Below are positions 17,003-26,058 of a stretch of DNA of 45,144 nucleotides, piece after piece; the first letter of the stretch is position 1, and each line of letters opens with the position of its first letter. Where the stretch lies: positions 1 through 45,144 of the forward strand of contig VAWI01000023.1 in assembly GCA_005884005.1 (NCBI GenBank). Direction: 5' to 3'. Source of the DNA: Actinomycetota bacterium (lineage in GTDB: Bacteria; Actinomycetota; Thermoleophilia; Gaiellales; Gaiellaceae). A program made the translations under genes and the position numbers. The notes under the pieces are model-generated. The model worked only from the letters and a program-made list of their open reading frames with translations, did not search any database and was not told the DNA's origin.

Positions 17003-18367
17003 CTATTCGGGCTGTGGCATCTCCCCCCGAGCCTCCGCCTCGGCCTGTTTGCGAATCCGCCCGAGGCGCTCCGACTCCTGCAGGGCGAGACAGAGACGCC
17101 GGGTCGCGAACAGGGCCACGACCGGAAGAATGACGACCAGGACGCGATAGACCCAGATCTGCCCTACGTAGGAGACTCCGAACGAGACGAAGACGCGGTC
17201 GGACGCCCCGGCGAGGAAGACGACGAAGACCCAGGTGAAGAGCGCCGCCCCAAGCGCCGTCCGCCAGGGCGCGTCGCGTGGCCGGTCGAGCAGGTGGCGG
17301 AAGCCGTACTCACCGGTGAGCCGGCGTTCGAGCCAGGGCGACAGATAGAGAATCAGGAAGACGAGCAGCGGGAACAGGGCGCCGCCCCAGAACGGGTTTG
17401 GAACCAGCGTGTAGTGGCCGATCGTGACGTCGAAGCTGGGCACGAGCCGCAGCGCTCCGATCAACCAGCCGAGATACCAGTCCGGCTGAGCGCCGTTGGT
17501 CCCCTGAGCGACATGGTACGGGCCCCAGAGCCAGATCGGGTTGATCTGAATGAGCCCACCGAGCAGGAAGAGCACGGCCGCAACGGCGAAGAACAGCCCC
17601 AGCGAGCGGGGCGCCTGTCCGGGGAAGGTCGGTATACCGATGACCTTCTTCTCCGTCGTCCGCCGGCTCTCGCGGAACTGCGTGTGGTGCCGCGCCGCGA
17701 CGAGGAACAGGTGCAGCCCGAGCAGCGTGGCGATCAGGATCGGCAAGAGGAAGACGTGGGCCACGTACATCCGCGACTCGAAGTCGGGCTTACCGGGGAA
17801 TGGGGCGCCCCAGAGCAGCAGAGCGAGATTCCCGCCGACGAAGGGGATCGACATCAGCACTGAGTAGCCGATCGCGAGCCCCATCCCGGAGAGGAGGTCG
17901 TCGACGAGCGAGTAACCGAGGTAGCCCTCGAGCAGGGCGACGATCAGCATCGTCAGGCCGAGGTAGTAGGTCAGGTCGCGCGGCTTTCGGAAAGCCCCGG
18001 TGAAGAAGATGCGCAGCATGTGCAGAACGATCGAGGCGACGAAGACGTCGGCGGCCCAGTGGTGCGTCTGCCGCATCAGCAAGCCGGCGCGCACCTTGAA
18101 CGAGAGGTCGACCGCGGAGCGGTAGGCCACGCTCATCTCGTGCCCCCGCAGGGGTAGGTAGTGCCCGGTGTAGTAGGTGGTGGCGGTGCTCGGCTCGAAG
18201 AAGAGCGTCAAGTAGATCCCGGTCCCGACGAGGATCACGAATGTGTAGAGGGCGACCTCGCCGAGCAGAAACGACCAGTGGTCCGGGAAGACGTAGCGCA
18301 GCGCCTTCTTTAGGAACGGCGCCGTGCCGCTGCGCTCGTCCAGGTAGCGAACGACGGCGCGGATCAT
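17003..18367 (-). CDS. qcrB: Cytochrome b subunit of the bcc complex
   Basis: A 454-residue integral membrane cytochrome b that oxidises quinol. Heme ligands are visible as His102 and His116 in one helix and His204 and His219 in another; the 14/15 spacing is the b6-like pattern. The quinol-site PEWY motif appears as PDWY (AQPDWYLGWL). About eight membrane segments are present. ATG 18367 is chosen because the following MIRAVVRYLDERSG is family-like and the codon overlaps the upstream stop (ATGA); the longer open frame lies inside the Rieske gene. It is the last gene of the respiratory operon. Confidence 0.93.
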   Translation of the reverse strand: MIRAVVRYLDERSGTAPFLKKALRYVFPDHWSFLLGEVALYTFVILVGTGIYLTLFFEPSTATTYYTGHYLPLRGHEMSVAYRSAVDLSFKVRAGLLMRQTHHWAADVFVASIVLHMLRIFFTGAFRKPRDLTYYLGLTMLIVALLEGYLGYSLVDDLLSGMGLAIGYSVLMSIPFVGGNLALLLWGAPFPGKPDFESRMYVAHVFLLPILIATLLGLHLFLVAARHHTQFRESRRTTEKKVIGIPTFPGQAPRSLGLFFAVAAVLFLLGGLIQINPIWLWGPYHVAQGTNGAQPDWYLGWLIGALRLVPSFDVTIGHYTLVPNPFWGGALFPLLVFLILYLSPWLERRLTGEYGFRHLLDRPRDAPWRTALGAALFTWVFVVFLAGASDRVFVSFGVSYVGQIWVYRVLVVILPVVALFATRRLCLALQESERLGRIRKQAEAEARGEMPQPE

Positions 18368-19362
18368 GATGCGTTCCGCGGGGCCTTCGAGCGCACGCCC
18401 GACCAGGACGGGCCGACCGGACCGGAGAAGTTGCCGGCGGCGCGCAGGACGCCGCTCGAGTCCACGGCGAGCGGCAGCTGCGGCAGCGGCCTTCCCGCGG
18501 GGCCGAAGATCACCTTCGCGCCGCGGGTGGGGTCGAAGGTCGAGTAGTGGCAGGGGCAGATCAACGCCGGGCCCGGCTCGACGACCGGGAAGGTCGGCTT
18601 GCGGAAGAGCGCGACTGCACAACCGGCGTGGGTGCAGATCTTCGAGTACGCAACGACGCCGCCCGGCGCCCAGTCGCGGCGCTTAGGGGGCAGGTGCAAC
18701 TGCGAGGGCTCGAAGCGGACGACGACGAGCGGCGAGCCGAGCAGCTCCTTGTCTGCCCGCTGCGCGTAGGCGGTGTAGAAGGTCCCGTCCTCGATCTCGT
18801 CGAGCAGCAGCAGTTTCCCGTGCTCATCGACGAGTCGCACCCCTCGTCGCCAGGGCGTCTCGTAGAACCCGCCGGTGTCGAGCAGCGGACCGAGCGAGAG
18901 CGCGGGCACGACGAGCGCGGCACCGATCGCTCCTGCCGCTGCCCCGGCACCTGTCAGCAGCAGGCGCTTGCGCGTCAAGCGATCGCCGCTCTCCTCGACG
19001 AGCTGCTCGAGCTCCTCCTGCGTCGTCGGATGCGGCAGCGGGTAGTCCTCCTCGAGCTCCTCGGTCACGACCAGCCGCTTGGCGACGAGGATCAGCGCCG
19101 CAGCGACGCAAGCAAAGGCAAGCCCCAGCGCGAGTCCGAGGTACTGCGTCTGGTGCGCCAGATGGTTGAACGAATAGACCACGATGAAGCCGACCGCCGC
19201 CGCGGCGGCGAAGAGCAGAAGCACGAGCACGAGCCATTCCGCGCGCGGATCGGCATCGCCCGGCGGCACGATCCGCGGCCGATCCGCGAAACGCGGCTGA
19301 CGCTTTTTTCGCCCGAGTAGGAGGACTCCGAGGGCGATCGCCCAGCGGCGGAGCGCGCTCAC
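18364..19362 (-). CDS. qcrA: Rieske iron-sulfur subunit of the bcc complex
   Basis: A 332-residue Rieske protein. The [2Fe-2S] ligands are in CTHAGC and CPCHYSTFD. Three membrane segments (about 43-65, 73-95, 133-153) precede the soluble domain, the layout typical of actinobacteria rather than the single helix of proteobacteria. A KRLLLTGAGAAAGA segment before the third helix resembles a Tat-type recognition stretch. It passes electrons from quinol at QcrB to the diheme cytochrome c. The GTG start overlaps the upstream stop (GTGA), and its stop overlaps qcrB. Confidence 0.94.
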   Translation of the reverse strand: MSALRRWAIALGVLLLGRKKRQPRFADRPRIVPPGDADPRAEWLVLVLLLFAAAAAVGFIVVYSFNHLAHQTQYLGLALGLAFACVAAALILVAKRLVVTEELEEDYPLPHPTTQEELEQLVEESGDRLTRKRLLLTGAGAAAGAIGAALVVPALSLGPLLDTGGFYETPWRRGVRLVDEHGKLLLLDEIEDGTFYTAYAQRADKELLGSPLVVVRFEPSQLHLPPKRRDWAPGGVVAYSKICTHAGCAVALFRKPTFPVVEPGPALICPCHYSTFDPTRGAKVIFGPAGRPLPQLPLAVDSSGVLRAAGNFSGPVGPSWSGVRSKAPRNAS

Positions 19363-20126
19363 CGCTGGAACCTTCTCCCAATCACGAGACAGCAGCCCAC
19401 GAGCGCGGTCGCGGCGATCAGCCAGGCGACCAGTCCCTCAGGCACTGGGCCGATCCGACCGATGCTCCAACCGCCCCGGTCGTCCGGATGCTTCGCCCAC
19501 TGGACGTAGGCGATGATCGAGTTCAGCTGCGAATCGCTGATCTGGCTGGCCGGGAACGTCGGCATCAGGTAGGGGCCGATCCGAACAGCTTCCGCGATCT
19601 GCACCGGCGTCGCCTGGTGCAGCGGCGGCGCGACCGCATTGGTGACATAGCCACCCTCGGCGACGACCTGGTGGCAGCCGGCGCAGTGCTCGGTGAAGAG
19701 GGACAACCCGCGCGAGATGTCGCCCCGCTGCGGCTGCGGATGCGGGACTCCCGCTCCCTTGCCCAGGGAGGCGACGTAGGCGACAAGTGCCGCGATCTCG
19801 CGGTCGTCGAAGGGCGACTTCGTGTGCCGCGGCTGTTCATGCGGATCGGCGAGCGGCATGTAGCCGATCGTGAGGTAGAAGTCGGCCGCGAGCGCGCCGA
19901 CGCCTTTGAGCGGCGGCCCCAGCCCGTGCACGTCCAGCACGCCCGGCGGGTGAGAGGTCGAGGTGACTCCGCTCCCGTCGACGCCGTGGCAGCTGAGGCA
20001 ATACGCGGCATAGAGGCCTTTTCCGGTCTTGGCCTTGACGCCGACCCCGGGCTGCGCTCCCGCCGCTGCGGGCAAGGCAAGGACGACGATGACTGTTGCG
20101 AGCGCGCGTCTCACGACTGCATGCAT
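19359..20126 (-). CDS. qcrC: Diheme cytochrome c subunit of the bcc complex
   Basis: A 255-residue exported cytochrome with a signal peptide (about 5-24), two c-type heme motifs, CLSCH (43-47) and CAGCH (148-152), and a C-terminal membrane helix (about 232-250). Candidate axial methionines are in IGYMPL and YLMPTF. This two-heme, C-anchored form is the actinobacterial QcrC, which hands electrons directly to the oxidase instead of using a soluble cytochrome c. Its ATG overlaps the upstream gene by 16 bases. Confidence 0.94.
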   Translation of the reverse strand: MHAVVRRALATVIVVLALPAAAGAQPGVGVKAKTGKGLYAAYCLSCHGVDGSGVTSTSHPPGVLDVHGLGPPLKGVGALAADFYLTIGYMPLADPHEQPRHTKSPFDDREIAALVAYVASLGKGAGVPHPQPQRGDISRGLSLFTEHCAGCHQVVAEGGYVTNAVAPPLHQATPVQIAEAVRIGPYLMPTFPASQISDSQLNSIIAYVQWAKHPDDRGGWSIGRIGPVPEGLVAWLIAATALVGCCLVIGRRFQR

Positions 20127-20497
20127 GGCTCGTGCACGATCGCGCCGGTGCCGCTGAGGATGATGATCACGATGAAGAGCACGTTTCCGATCGACGCGGC
20201 GAGCGCGAAGAAGTGACGTCGTCCCTCGGGCGGCGGCCCGCCGTAATCGCCGTTACGCGTCTGCCAGAGGATGCTCAGCGCGGCGCTCTCCGCCAGCAGT
20301 GCGAGCGCGACTCCGGTCGCCATCAGCCCGAGCTCCCAGGCCTTGACGTCCACGCCCAGGACGGCGTTCGCCGGCCCGCATCTCGCGATGGTGACGCCGA
20401 AGCCGATCACGAGCTGGAGCGTCCAGGTCAGGGCCGCACCGAACAGGCCGAACCACTGCAGGAACTCCGGATCGAGGCGTCGCGCCGACAGCCTCAT
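20111..20497 (-). CDS. Small membrane protein of the respiratory operon
   Basis: A 128-residue protein with three hydrophobic helices (about 15-37, 54-74, 92-115), a short proline-rich cytoplasmic loop (PPPEGRR), and cysteines in ARCGPAN after helix 1 and HEPCMQS at the C-terminus. By the likely topology both cysteines face the outside and could pair. No named family is recognised. It overlaps its neighbours on both sides (ATGA with ctaE, 16 bases with qcrC), lying exactly between the oxidase and bcc genes. A role as an accessory or linker subunit of the supercomplex, or in its assembly, is inferred from position only. Confidence 0.85.
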   Translation of the reverse strand: MRLSARRLDPEFLQWFGLFGAALTWTLQLVIGFGVTIARCGPANAVLGVDVKAWELGLMATGVALALLAESAALSILWQTRNGDYGGPPPEGRRHFFALAASIGNVLFIVIIILSGTGAIVHEPCMQS

Positions 20498-21090
20498 GCG
20501 AGCGGGGAAAGCTGCGATCCCACGACGCAGAGGGCGAGGACATTGATGAAGTGCCAGTAGAAGGCGGTCGCGCGGAGCCCGTTCATCCGGTAGCTCGTCA
20601 GTCCGGTCGCCGTGCGAAGCAGGATCCAGAGGATCAAGAGCATCCCGAGGAACACGTGCAGGTGGTGGGCGCCGAGCATCGTGAAGTAGATCGACGAGTA
20701 CGCGCTGCCACTCGGCGGGAACTCGTGAACGTCATGCACGAAGAGGTGCACCTGCATGCCGAGGTAGCCCGCTTGGACGACGACCGCGAGCAGCAGTGCG
20801 GCGCGGGCGCGCGGGAGCTTTCCGCGCGAGGCTGCGTTGACGGCTAGCTGCATGGGCACGCTGGTCGAGACGAGCAGCCCGGTCAGGACGAGCGGCAGCG
20901 TCAGCTTGGGCTCAGGCACTCCCGGGGGCGGCCAGTGGAGGTTGTTGAAGCGCAGGTAGTAGTAGGTGCCGATGATCGTCCCGAACAGCGTCGCCTCGGT
21001 GGCGACGAAGATCGCCATCCCCCACCAGCCGTTCGGCCTCGCCAGGCGGGCGCGCTCGACGCGAGCGACTGCAGCCGGCGTCGCGCTCAC
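20494..21090 (-). CDS. ctaE: Cytochrome c oxidase subunit III
   Basis: A 198-residue, five-helix subunit III of heme-copper oxidase. Typical segments are GMAIFVATEATLFGT near the N-terminus, HEFPPSGSAYSSIYF, and GAHHLHVFLG, followed by FYWHFINVLAL at the end. The length matches the short actinobacterial form. GTG 21090 is selected because it overlaps the ctaD stop (GTGA) and places the first helix near residue 25; the longer open frame simply reads back into ctaD. Confidence 0.94.
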   Translation of the reverse strand: MSATPAAVARVERARLARPNGWWGMAIFVATEATLFGTIIGTYYYLRFNNLHWPPPGVPEPKLTLPLVLTGLLVSTSVPMQLAVNAASRGKLPRARAALLLAVVVQAGYLGMQVHLFVHDVHEFPPSGSAYSSIYFTMLGAHHLHVFLGMLLILWILLRTATGLTSYRMNGLRATAFYWHFINVLALCVVGSQLSPLA

Positions 21091-22991
21091 GTCTCCTGCG
21101 GCTCCTTCGAGTGCCAGGCCGCGACGGCCAGCAGTGCGAAGCCGGCGAAGACGCCCGCGACCGCGTAGTGGCGTGTCAGCAGCATGATGAAAAGAAGCGA
21201 AGTGCAGACAGCGACGGCGAGCGGCCACGGCGACTCCCCCGGCATCTCGAGAACCTCGTCCGGAACGGCGTCGACCACGGTCGATGCGGGCGTCTCGTGG
21301 CCCCCGTCGAGCACGAGCTCGCCGCGCTCGAGCCGCGCCACGTCAGCCCGGCGGTCTTCGGCATCCCAGTTCGGATACGCGCTCCGCACCGTCGGGATGA
21401 CCGGGAAGTTGTACGGAGGAGGCGGCGAGGTCGTCGCCCATTCGAGCGTGCCGCCGAAGAAGGGATCCGGACCGGCCGGCGCGCCCCGGAACCGGCTGTA
21501 GACCAGATTCCAGAAAATCAGCAGCAGGCCGGCGGTGAGAATGAAGGCGCCGATCGTCTCGGAGAGGTTGTACGCCCCCCAGCCGAGCGAGGACGGGTAG
21601 GTGTAGACGCGGCGCGGCATCCCGAGCAGGCCGATGATGTGCATCGGGAAAAACGTCAGCGCGGTGCCCACGAACGTAAGCCAGAAGGAGAGCTTTGCCA
21701 GGCCCTCGTGGTAGAGGCGGCCCGTGACCTTTGGGAACCAGTAGTACATCCCGCCCAGGATCGGGAAGACCGCAGCGCCGAAGATGATGAAATGGAAGTG
21801 GGCGACCACGAAGTACGTGTCTGTCGCAGCCTGGTCGAACGGGATCGCAGCAAACATGATCCCAGTCAGGCCGCCGAGCACGAAGAAGACGATGAAGCCG
21901 CCGATAAACATCAGCGGCGCCCTGAACTCGGGCCGGCCGAGCGCAACGGTCACGGTCCAGGCGAAGACCTGGATCGTGCTCGGGATCACCACCATCATGC
22001 TCGCGGCCGCGAAGAAGACGAGCGTGATCGTCGGCAGTCCGGTCGCGAACATGTGGTGCGCCCAGACGCCGAAGCCGATGAACGCGACCAGCAGCTCGGC
22101 GAGCGCCACCAGCGGGAAGGCGATCATCTTCCGCTTCGAGAAGGTCGGGATGATCGAGGTCGCGATCCCGAATGCGGGCAGGATGATGATGTAGACCTCG
22201 GGGTGGCCGAAGAGCCAGAACAGGTGTTGCCAGAGCAGCGGATCGCCCCCGTGCGCGACGTCGAAGAAGTGGAACCCGAGGTTGCGCTGAAGCTCGAGGT
22301 AGACGAGGTCGATCGTCAGCGACGGCAGCGCGAAGATCAGCGACAGCGAGACCGCCAGCATCGCGAAGCAGAAGAGCGGCATCCGGTTCATCGACATCCC
22401 CGGCGCGCGCAGCTTGAAGATCGTGACGATGAAGTTGATCGCCGCGGCCGTCGAGGAGATGCCGTTGAAGATCAGCCCGAGCGCGTAGAAATCGATGTTG
22501 CGCCCGGGGTCGTACTGCTTCAGCGCCAATGGCACGTAGTCGAACCAGCCGGCGTTCGGCGCCGCGTGCAGGAAGACGCTCGCGTACATGAACAGCCCCG
22601 AGGCGAGGAAGAGCCAGTAGCTGAGCGCGTTCATCCGCGGGAAGGCCATGTCCCGCGCGCCGATCATCAGGGGAATGAGGTAGTTGCCGAACGCCCCGAG
22701 CGACATCGGGATGACGAAGAGGAAGATCATCGTCACCCCGTGCATCGTCATCAGCTGGTCGTAGGTCTCCGGCGAGAGCACTTTCGCGTTCGGCTCGGCG
22801 AGCTGCGTCCGGATCAGCAGCGCCTCGATCCCGCCGGCGCCGAAGAAGGCGAGCGTGGTGAAGAAGTAGAGGAGCCCGATCCGCTTGTGATCCGTGGTCG
22901 TCAGCCAGCCCAGGACGCCGCGCGGCTCGACCCAGATCCGCTCCAGCCGCTCGACCCGCTTTAGCCCGGGCTCGGTGACCGTGGTGGCCAC
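21087..22991 (-). CDS. ctaD: Cytochrome c oxidase subunit I with C-terminal extension
   Basis: The 634-residue catalytic subunit of an A1-type heme-copper oxidase. It has the diagnostic GHPEVY motif, HHMFATGLP for CuB/heme ligands, and VVAHFHFIIFG for heme ligation. Twelve core helices are followed, after about residue 550, by a hydrophilic linker and two more hydrophobic segments. These resemble a fused subunit IV-like piece and explain the unusual length. It reduces oxygen and pumps protons. The GTG start at 22991 shares a base with the stop of ctaC. Confidence 0.95.
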   Translation of the reverse strand: MATTVTEPGLKRVERLERIWVEPRGVLGWLTTTDHKRIGLLYFFTTLAFFGAGGIEALLIRTQLAEPNAKVLSPETYDQLMTMHGVTMIFLFVIPMSLGAFGNYLIPLMIGARDMAFPRMNALSYWLFLASGLFMYASVFLHAAPNAGWFDYVPLALKQYDPGRNIDFYALGLIFNGISSTAAAINFIVTIFKLRAPGMSMNRMPLFCFAMLAVSLSLIFALPSLTIDLVYLELQRNLGFHFFDVAHGGDPLLWQHLFWLFGHPEVYIIILPAFGIATSIIPTFSKRKMIAFPLVALAELLVAFIGFGVWAHHMFATGLPTITLVFFAAASMMVVIPSTIQVFAWTVTVALGRPEFRAPLMFIGGFIVFFVLGGLTGIMFAAIPFDQAATDTYFVVAHFHFIIFGAAVFPILGGMYYWFPKVTGRLYHEGLAKLSFWLTFVGTALTFFPMHIIGLLGMPRRVYTYPSSLGWGAYNLSETIGAFILTAGLLLIFWNLVYSRFRGAPAGPDPFFGGTLEWATTSPPPPYNFPVIPTVRSAYPNWDAEDRRADVARLERGELVLDGGHETPASTVVDAVPDEVLEMPGESPWPLAVAVCTSLLFIMLLTRHYAVAGVFAGFALLAVAAWHSKEPQET

Positions 22992-24037
22992 TACTTAAGG
23001 CCGTCCAAGTAGGCGACGAGCGCGTCGCGCTGGCTACTCGTCAGCGAGAAGCCCGGCATCTTGCTGCCCGGCTTGTAGCGCTGCGGATCCTCGATCCAGT
23101 GTGTGAGGTCAGGCGGCTTGTTAGGGAGGGTCAGCGCGGCCAGTGTCGTCCGGGTCGCGAGGTGCGTCAGGTCGGGGCCGATCGTCCCGTCGGCGCTCGT
23201 GCCGCGGATCATGTGGCAGCCCGAGCACGGCAGGTTGAGGAAGAGCCGCTCGCCCTCCCGGGCCTGCGGGGTCGCCGGCTTGCGCGCGGGCCGCGCCTCG
23301 TTGGCCAGCCACCTGCGGAAGACATTTGGCGGGTCAGCGAAGACGTACATCGCCATATGCGCGTGCTGCTGGCCACAGAACTCCGCACACTGCCCCCGGT
23401 ACTCGCCGGGACGATTGGCGTCCAGCAGGAGCCTGTTCACCCGACCTGGAATCAGGTCGGCCTTACGGTTCAGCGCCGGCACCCAGAAGCTGTGGATCAC
23501 GTCCGCGCTCGTGCCGAGCATGTCGACGCGCGTCCGCACCGGGATGTGGATCTCGTTGGCGGTCACCGCCCGGGTGCCTGGATACCGGATCTCCCACCAC
23601 CAGTCGTGTCCGATCACCTTCACGGACATCGGTGTCGAGTTTGCGGCCGGCGCCTCGGTCGTCTTGATCACGTAGAGGTCCGACCAGACAAAGAGCAGCG
23701 AGAGGATCACGATCGGGACGAAGACACCGAGCCCGATCACGATCGCCGTCCCGGCCCGATCGCGGCCGCCGAAGGGGAGATAGTCGCGGTTCCGACGGAC
23801 CCAGCCGAGGAAGAGCAGGATCACGATCACGCCGAAGCCGATCGAGCAGCCGACGAGCATCACCCACCAGAGCACCGAGATCGAATGCTCCTGCTTGCTC
23901 GCCGGGTGGAGGGCGTTCTGGTTGTCACCGGCCCAGGCCCCGACCGGCAAGGTCAAGGGGACAGCCGCCACGATTACGATCCTTGCCGCCCGCCCCAGGC
24001 TCCGGTGCAATCCTTCCCTCTCTCCCGGTTCGAACAC
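22991..24037 (-). CDS. ctaC: Cytochrome c oxidase subunit II with fused cytochrome c
   Basis: A subunit II of the caa3 type, up to 348 residues. After a signal segment (about 17-36) come two membrane helices and the CuA cupredoxin domain with the ligand motif CAEFCGQQHAHM. A C-terminal cytochrome c domain follows, with CSGCHM and an axial Met in GSKMPGF. It receives electrons and passes them to subunit I. The start is uncertain: GTG 24037 gives the longest product, but TTG 24010 lies right behind a GAGAGGGAAGGA stretch. First gene of the seven-gene operon. Confidence 0.93.
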   Translation of the reverse strand: MFEPGEREGLHRSLGRAARIVIVAAVPLTLPVGAWAGDNQNALHPASKQEHSISVLWWVMLVGCSIGFGVIVILLFLGWVRRNRDYLPFGGRDRAGTAIVIGLGVFVPIVILSLLFVWSDLYVIKTTEAPAANSTPMSVKVIGHDWWWEIRYPGTRAVTANEIHIPVRTRVDMLGTSADVIHSFWVPALNRKADLIPGRVNRLLLDANRPGEYRGQCAEFCGQQHAHMAMYVFADPPNVFRRWLANEARPARKPATPQAREGERLFLNLPCSGCHMIRGTSADGTIGPDLTHLATRTTLAALTLPNKPPDLTHWIEDPQRYKPGSKMPGFSLTSSQRDALVAYLDGLK

Positions 24038-24131
24038 GCTTCGGCTTCGACGGAATCTCTTTCCGTAGGACGCGCATCTAAACGGGCGGGCGCGGGAGCA
24101 GGAGGAGCGCGAATCGACTAGTGTCTATGCA

Positions 24132-24506
24132 ATGCCTAGGCAGCGCACCTACTCCGCCTCGGAGGCGGCGGCAGCGTTAGGGATCAGCGTCGACACCCTG
24201 CGCCGCTGGGACCGTGACGGCCGGATCCGCACGCGCCGGGACGCCGCAAACCGCCGCACCGTCACGGCGGGGGAGATCGCACGCCTCCGCGGGAGCGAGC
24301 CGCGTGAGCTCTCTGCCCGGAACCGCTTCCGCGGCACGGTCCGAGAGATCAAGACCGAAGGACTCCTATCCCAGGTCGAGCTCGATGCCGGCCCGTTTCG
24401 CGTCGTCGCGGTCGTCACGCGCGAGGCGGTCGAGGAGCTCGGCCTGGAGCCGGGCGCGCCGGCGACCGCGATCGTCAAGGCGACCTCCGTGATGCTCGAG
24501 CGATGA
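24132..24506 (+). CDS. MerR-type HTH protein with molybdate-binding TOBE domain
   Basis: A 124-residue regulator combining a MerR/excisionase-like helix-turn-helix (about 5-55, YSASEAAAALGISVDTLRRWD) with a C-terminal TOBE/Mop domain (about 64-122), the fold that binds molybdate or tungstate. It is a functional analogue of ModE with a different DNA-binding part. Its stop overlaps the ATG of modA, so it probably senses oxyanion and controls the transporter operon it heads. It is divergent from the respiratory operon, with a 94-base region between the two starts. Confidence 0.88.
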   Translation: MPRQRTYSASEAAAALGISVDTLRRWDRDGRIRTRRDAANRRTVTAGEIARLRGSEPRELSARNRFRGTVREIKTEGLLSQVELDAGPFRVVAVVTREAVEELGLEPGAPATAIVKATSVMLER

Positions 24507-25237
24507 GGCGAATTGTCCTCGCGCTCGCGGCGATCGTCGCCTTTGCGGTGCCGGCGGGAAGCGCCCCGGCGACGCGGATCACCGTCTACGCGGCCGCGTC
24601 GTTGACCGCGGTGTTCCCTCAGATCGACAAAGCCCCCCGGTACAGCTTCGCCGGCTCAGACACGCTGGCGGCACAGATCGCCCAGGGTGCCCCGGCGGAC
24701 GTTTTCGCTTCGGCGAGCCCGAAGCAGACGGAGCTCCTCTACCACGACGGCGCGCTCCGCCGGCCGGTGGTCTTCGCCACGAACAAGCTGATCGTGATCG
24801 TGCCGAGCTCGAATCCGGCCCACATCGGGTCCGTCTACGACCTACGCCGGAGCGGCATCAAGGTGATCGTCGGGACGCCGACAGTTCCGGTCGGCGCGTA
24901 TACGCGCCAGATCCTCGACACGCTCGGCATCACTTCGCCCGTGATGAGAAACGTCGTCGACCAGGAGCCGGACGTGAAGGGCATCGTGACAAAGATCGCG
25001 CTGGGCGAGGGCGACGCAGGCTTCGTCTACAAGACCGACGCGAAACCCGCAGGAAAGAAGGTGAAAGCGCTCCTGATTCCGGCCTGGGCGCAACCGGCTA
25101 TTCGCTACGAGATCGGCATCGTCCGCAAGAGCTCGCATCGCGCCGCCGGGGCGGCGTTCATCAAGCGTCTGACATCCCTCCGCGGGCGAAGGCTGCTCGT
25201 GACTGCCGGCTTCGGACTCCCCAAGCGCCCGCGATGA
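24503..25237 (+). CDS. modA: Molybdate ABC transporter substrate-binding protein
   Basis: A 244-residue periplasmic-type binding protein. The signal peptide covers about 1-22. The mature protein opens with ITVYAAASLTAVF and continues with FAGSDTLAAQIAQGAPADVFASAS, both typical ModA oxyanion-binding segments with Ser/Asp contacts. No lipobox cysteine is seen, so how it stays at the surface is unclear. It captures molybdate (possibly tungstate) and delivers it to ModBC. The start overlaps the regulator stop and the end overlaps modB, all ATGA-type. Confidence 0.94.
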   Translation: MRRIVLALAAIVAFAVPAGSAPATRITVYAAASLTAVFPQIDKAPRYSFAGSDTLAAQIAQGAPADVFASASPKQTELLYHDGALRRPVVFATNKLIVIVPSSNPAHIGSVYDLRRSGIKVIVGTPTVPVGAYTRQILDTLGITSPVMRNVVDQEPDVKGIVTKIALGEGDAGFVYKTDAKPAGKKVKALLIPAWAQPAIRYEIGIVRKSSHRAAGAAFIKRLTSLRGRRLLVTAGFGLPKRPR

Positions 25238-26058
25238 AGCACGCTTTTACCGCGGCCGCCGTCGTCGCAGCGGCGTTCGCGCTGGCCTTTCTCGTTCTGC
25301 CGGTTCTGGCGCTCTTCCTGCGCGTGCCGCCCGGCGACCTCGTTCACGCACTCGGCACATCGGCGGCGCGGGACGCGCTCGTCGTCAGCATCAAGACCAG
25401 CGCGATCGCCCATGCGGCGGTGTTGCTGGTCGGAACCCCGGCGGCGTACGTGATCGGCAGAGGCCGCTTCCGCGGGCGAACGCTGCTGCTATCGCTGATC
25501 GAGCTGCCCCTTGTGCTGCCGCCCGCCGTGGCGGGAATCGCCCTGCTCGTCACCTTCGGAAGGCTCGGTCTCCTCGGCGGCGCCCTCGACGCGGTCGGAG
25601 TCCGCCTCTCGTTCACCCAGGCCGCAGTCATCCTCGCCGTCGCCTTTGTCGAGAGCCCTCTTTACCTCCGGGGGGCAATCGCCAGCTTCGAGAGCGTCGA
25701 CGGCGCGCTGCTGGATGCCGCCCGCACACTCAGGGCCAGGCCCTTTCGGGTGTTCGCCCGGGTCGCGCTGCCCCTCGCGGCAGGCGGCCTCGGGGCCGCA
25801 TCGGCGCTCGCGCTCGCCAGGGGGTTCGGCGAGTTCGGAGCGACGCTGCTCTTCGCCGGCAGCCTGCAAGGCGTCACCCAGACTCTCCCCCTCGCCGTCT
25901 ACGCCCAGTTCGAGGTCAACCTCGACACCGCCCTCGCGATCGGCGCGGTGTTCGTCTGCTTCGGCATCGTCGTCCTGCTCGCGCTCAAACTCATTCCCGG
26001 ATGGACCCGCTCCGTCTCTCTCTGGACGTTCCGCTCCGCGAGTTCGCCCTCCGCGTAG
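25234..26058 (+). CDS. modB: Molybdate ABC transporter permease
   Basis: A 274-residue inner-membrane permease with about six helices. The conserved cytoplasmic EAA-like loop reads SFESVDGALLDAARTLRARP, followed by FARVALPLAAGGL, the surface that docks with ModC. The segment ELPLVLPPAVAGIALL is characteristic of ModB. It overlaps the ATPase gene by 58 bases, ensuring coupled translation. Substrate assignment follows from its neighbours modA and modC. Confidence 0.94.
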   Translation: MKHAFTAAAVVAAAFALAFLVLPVLALFLRVPPGDLVHALGTSAARDALVVSIKTSAIAHAAVLLVGTPAAYVIGRGRFRGRTLLLSLIELPLVLPPAVAGIALLVTFGRLGLLGGALDAVGVRLSFTQAAVILAVAFVESPLYLRGAIASFESVDGALLDAARTLRARPFRVFARVALPLAAGGLGAASALALARGFGEFGATLLFAGSLQGVTQTLPLAVYAQFEVNLDTALAIGAVFVCFGIVVLLALKLIPGWTRSVSLWTFRSASSPSA

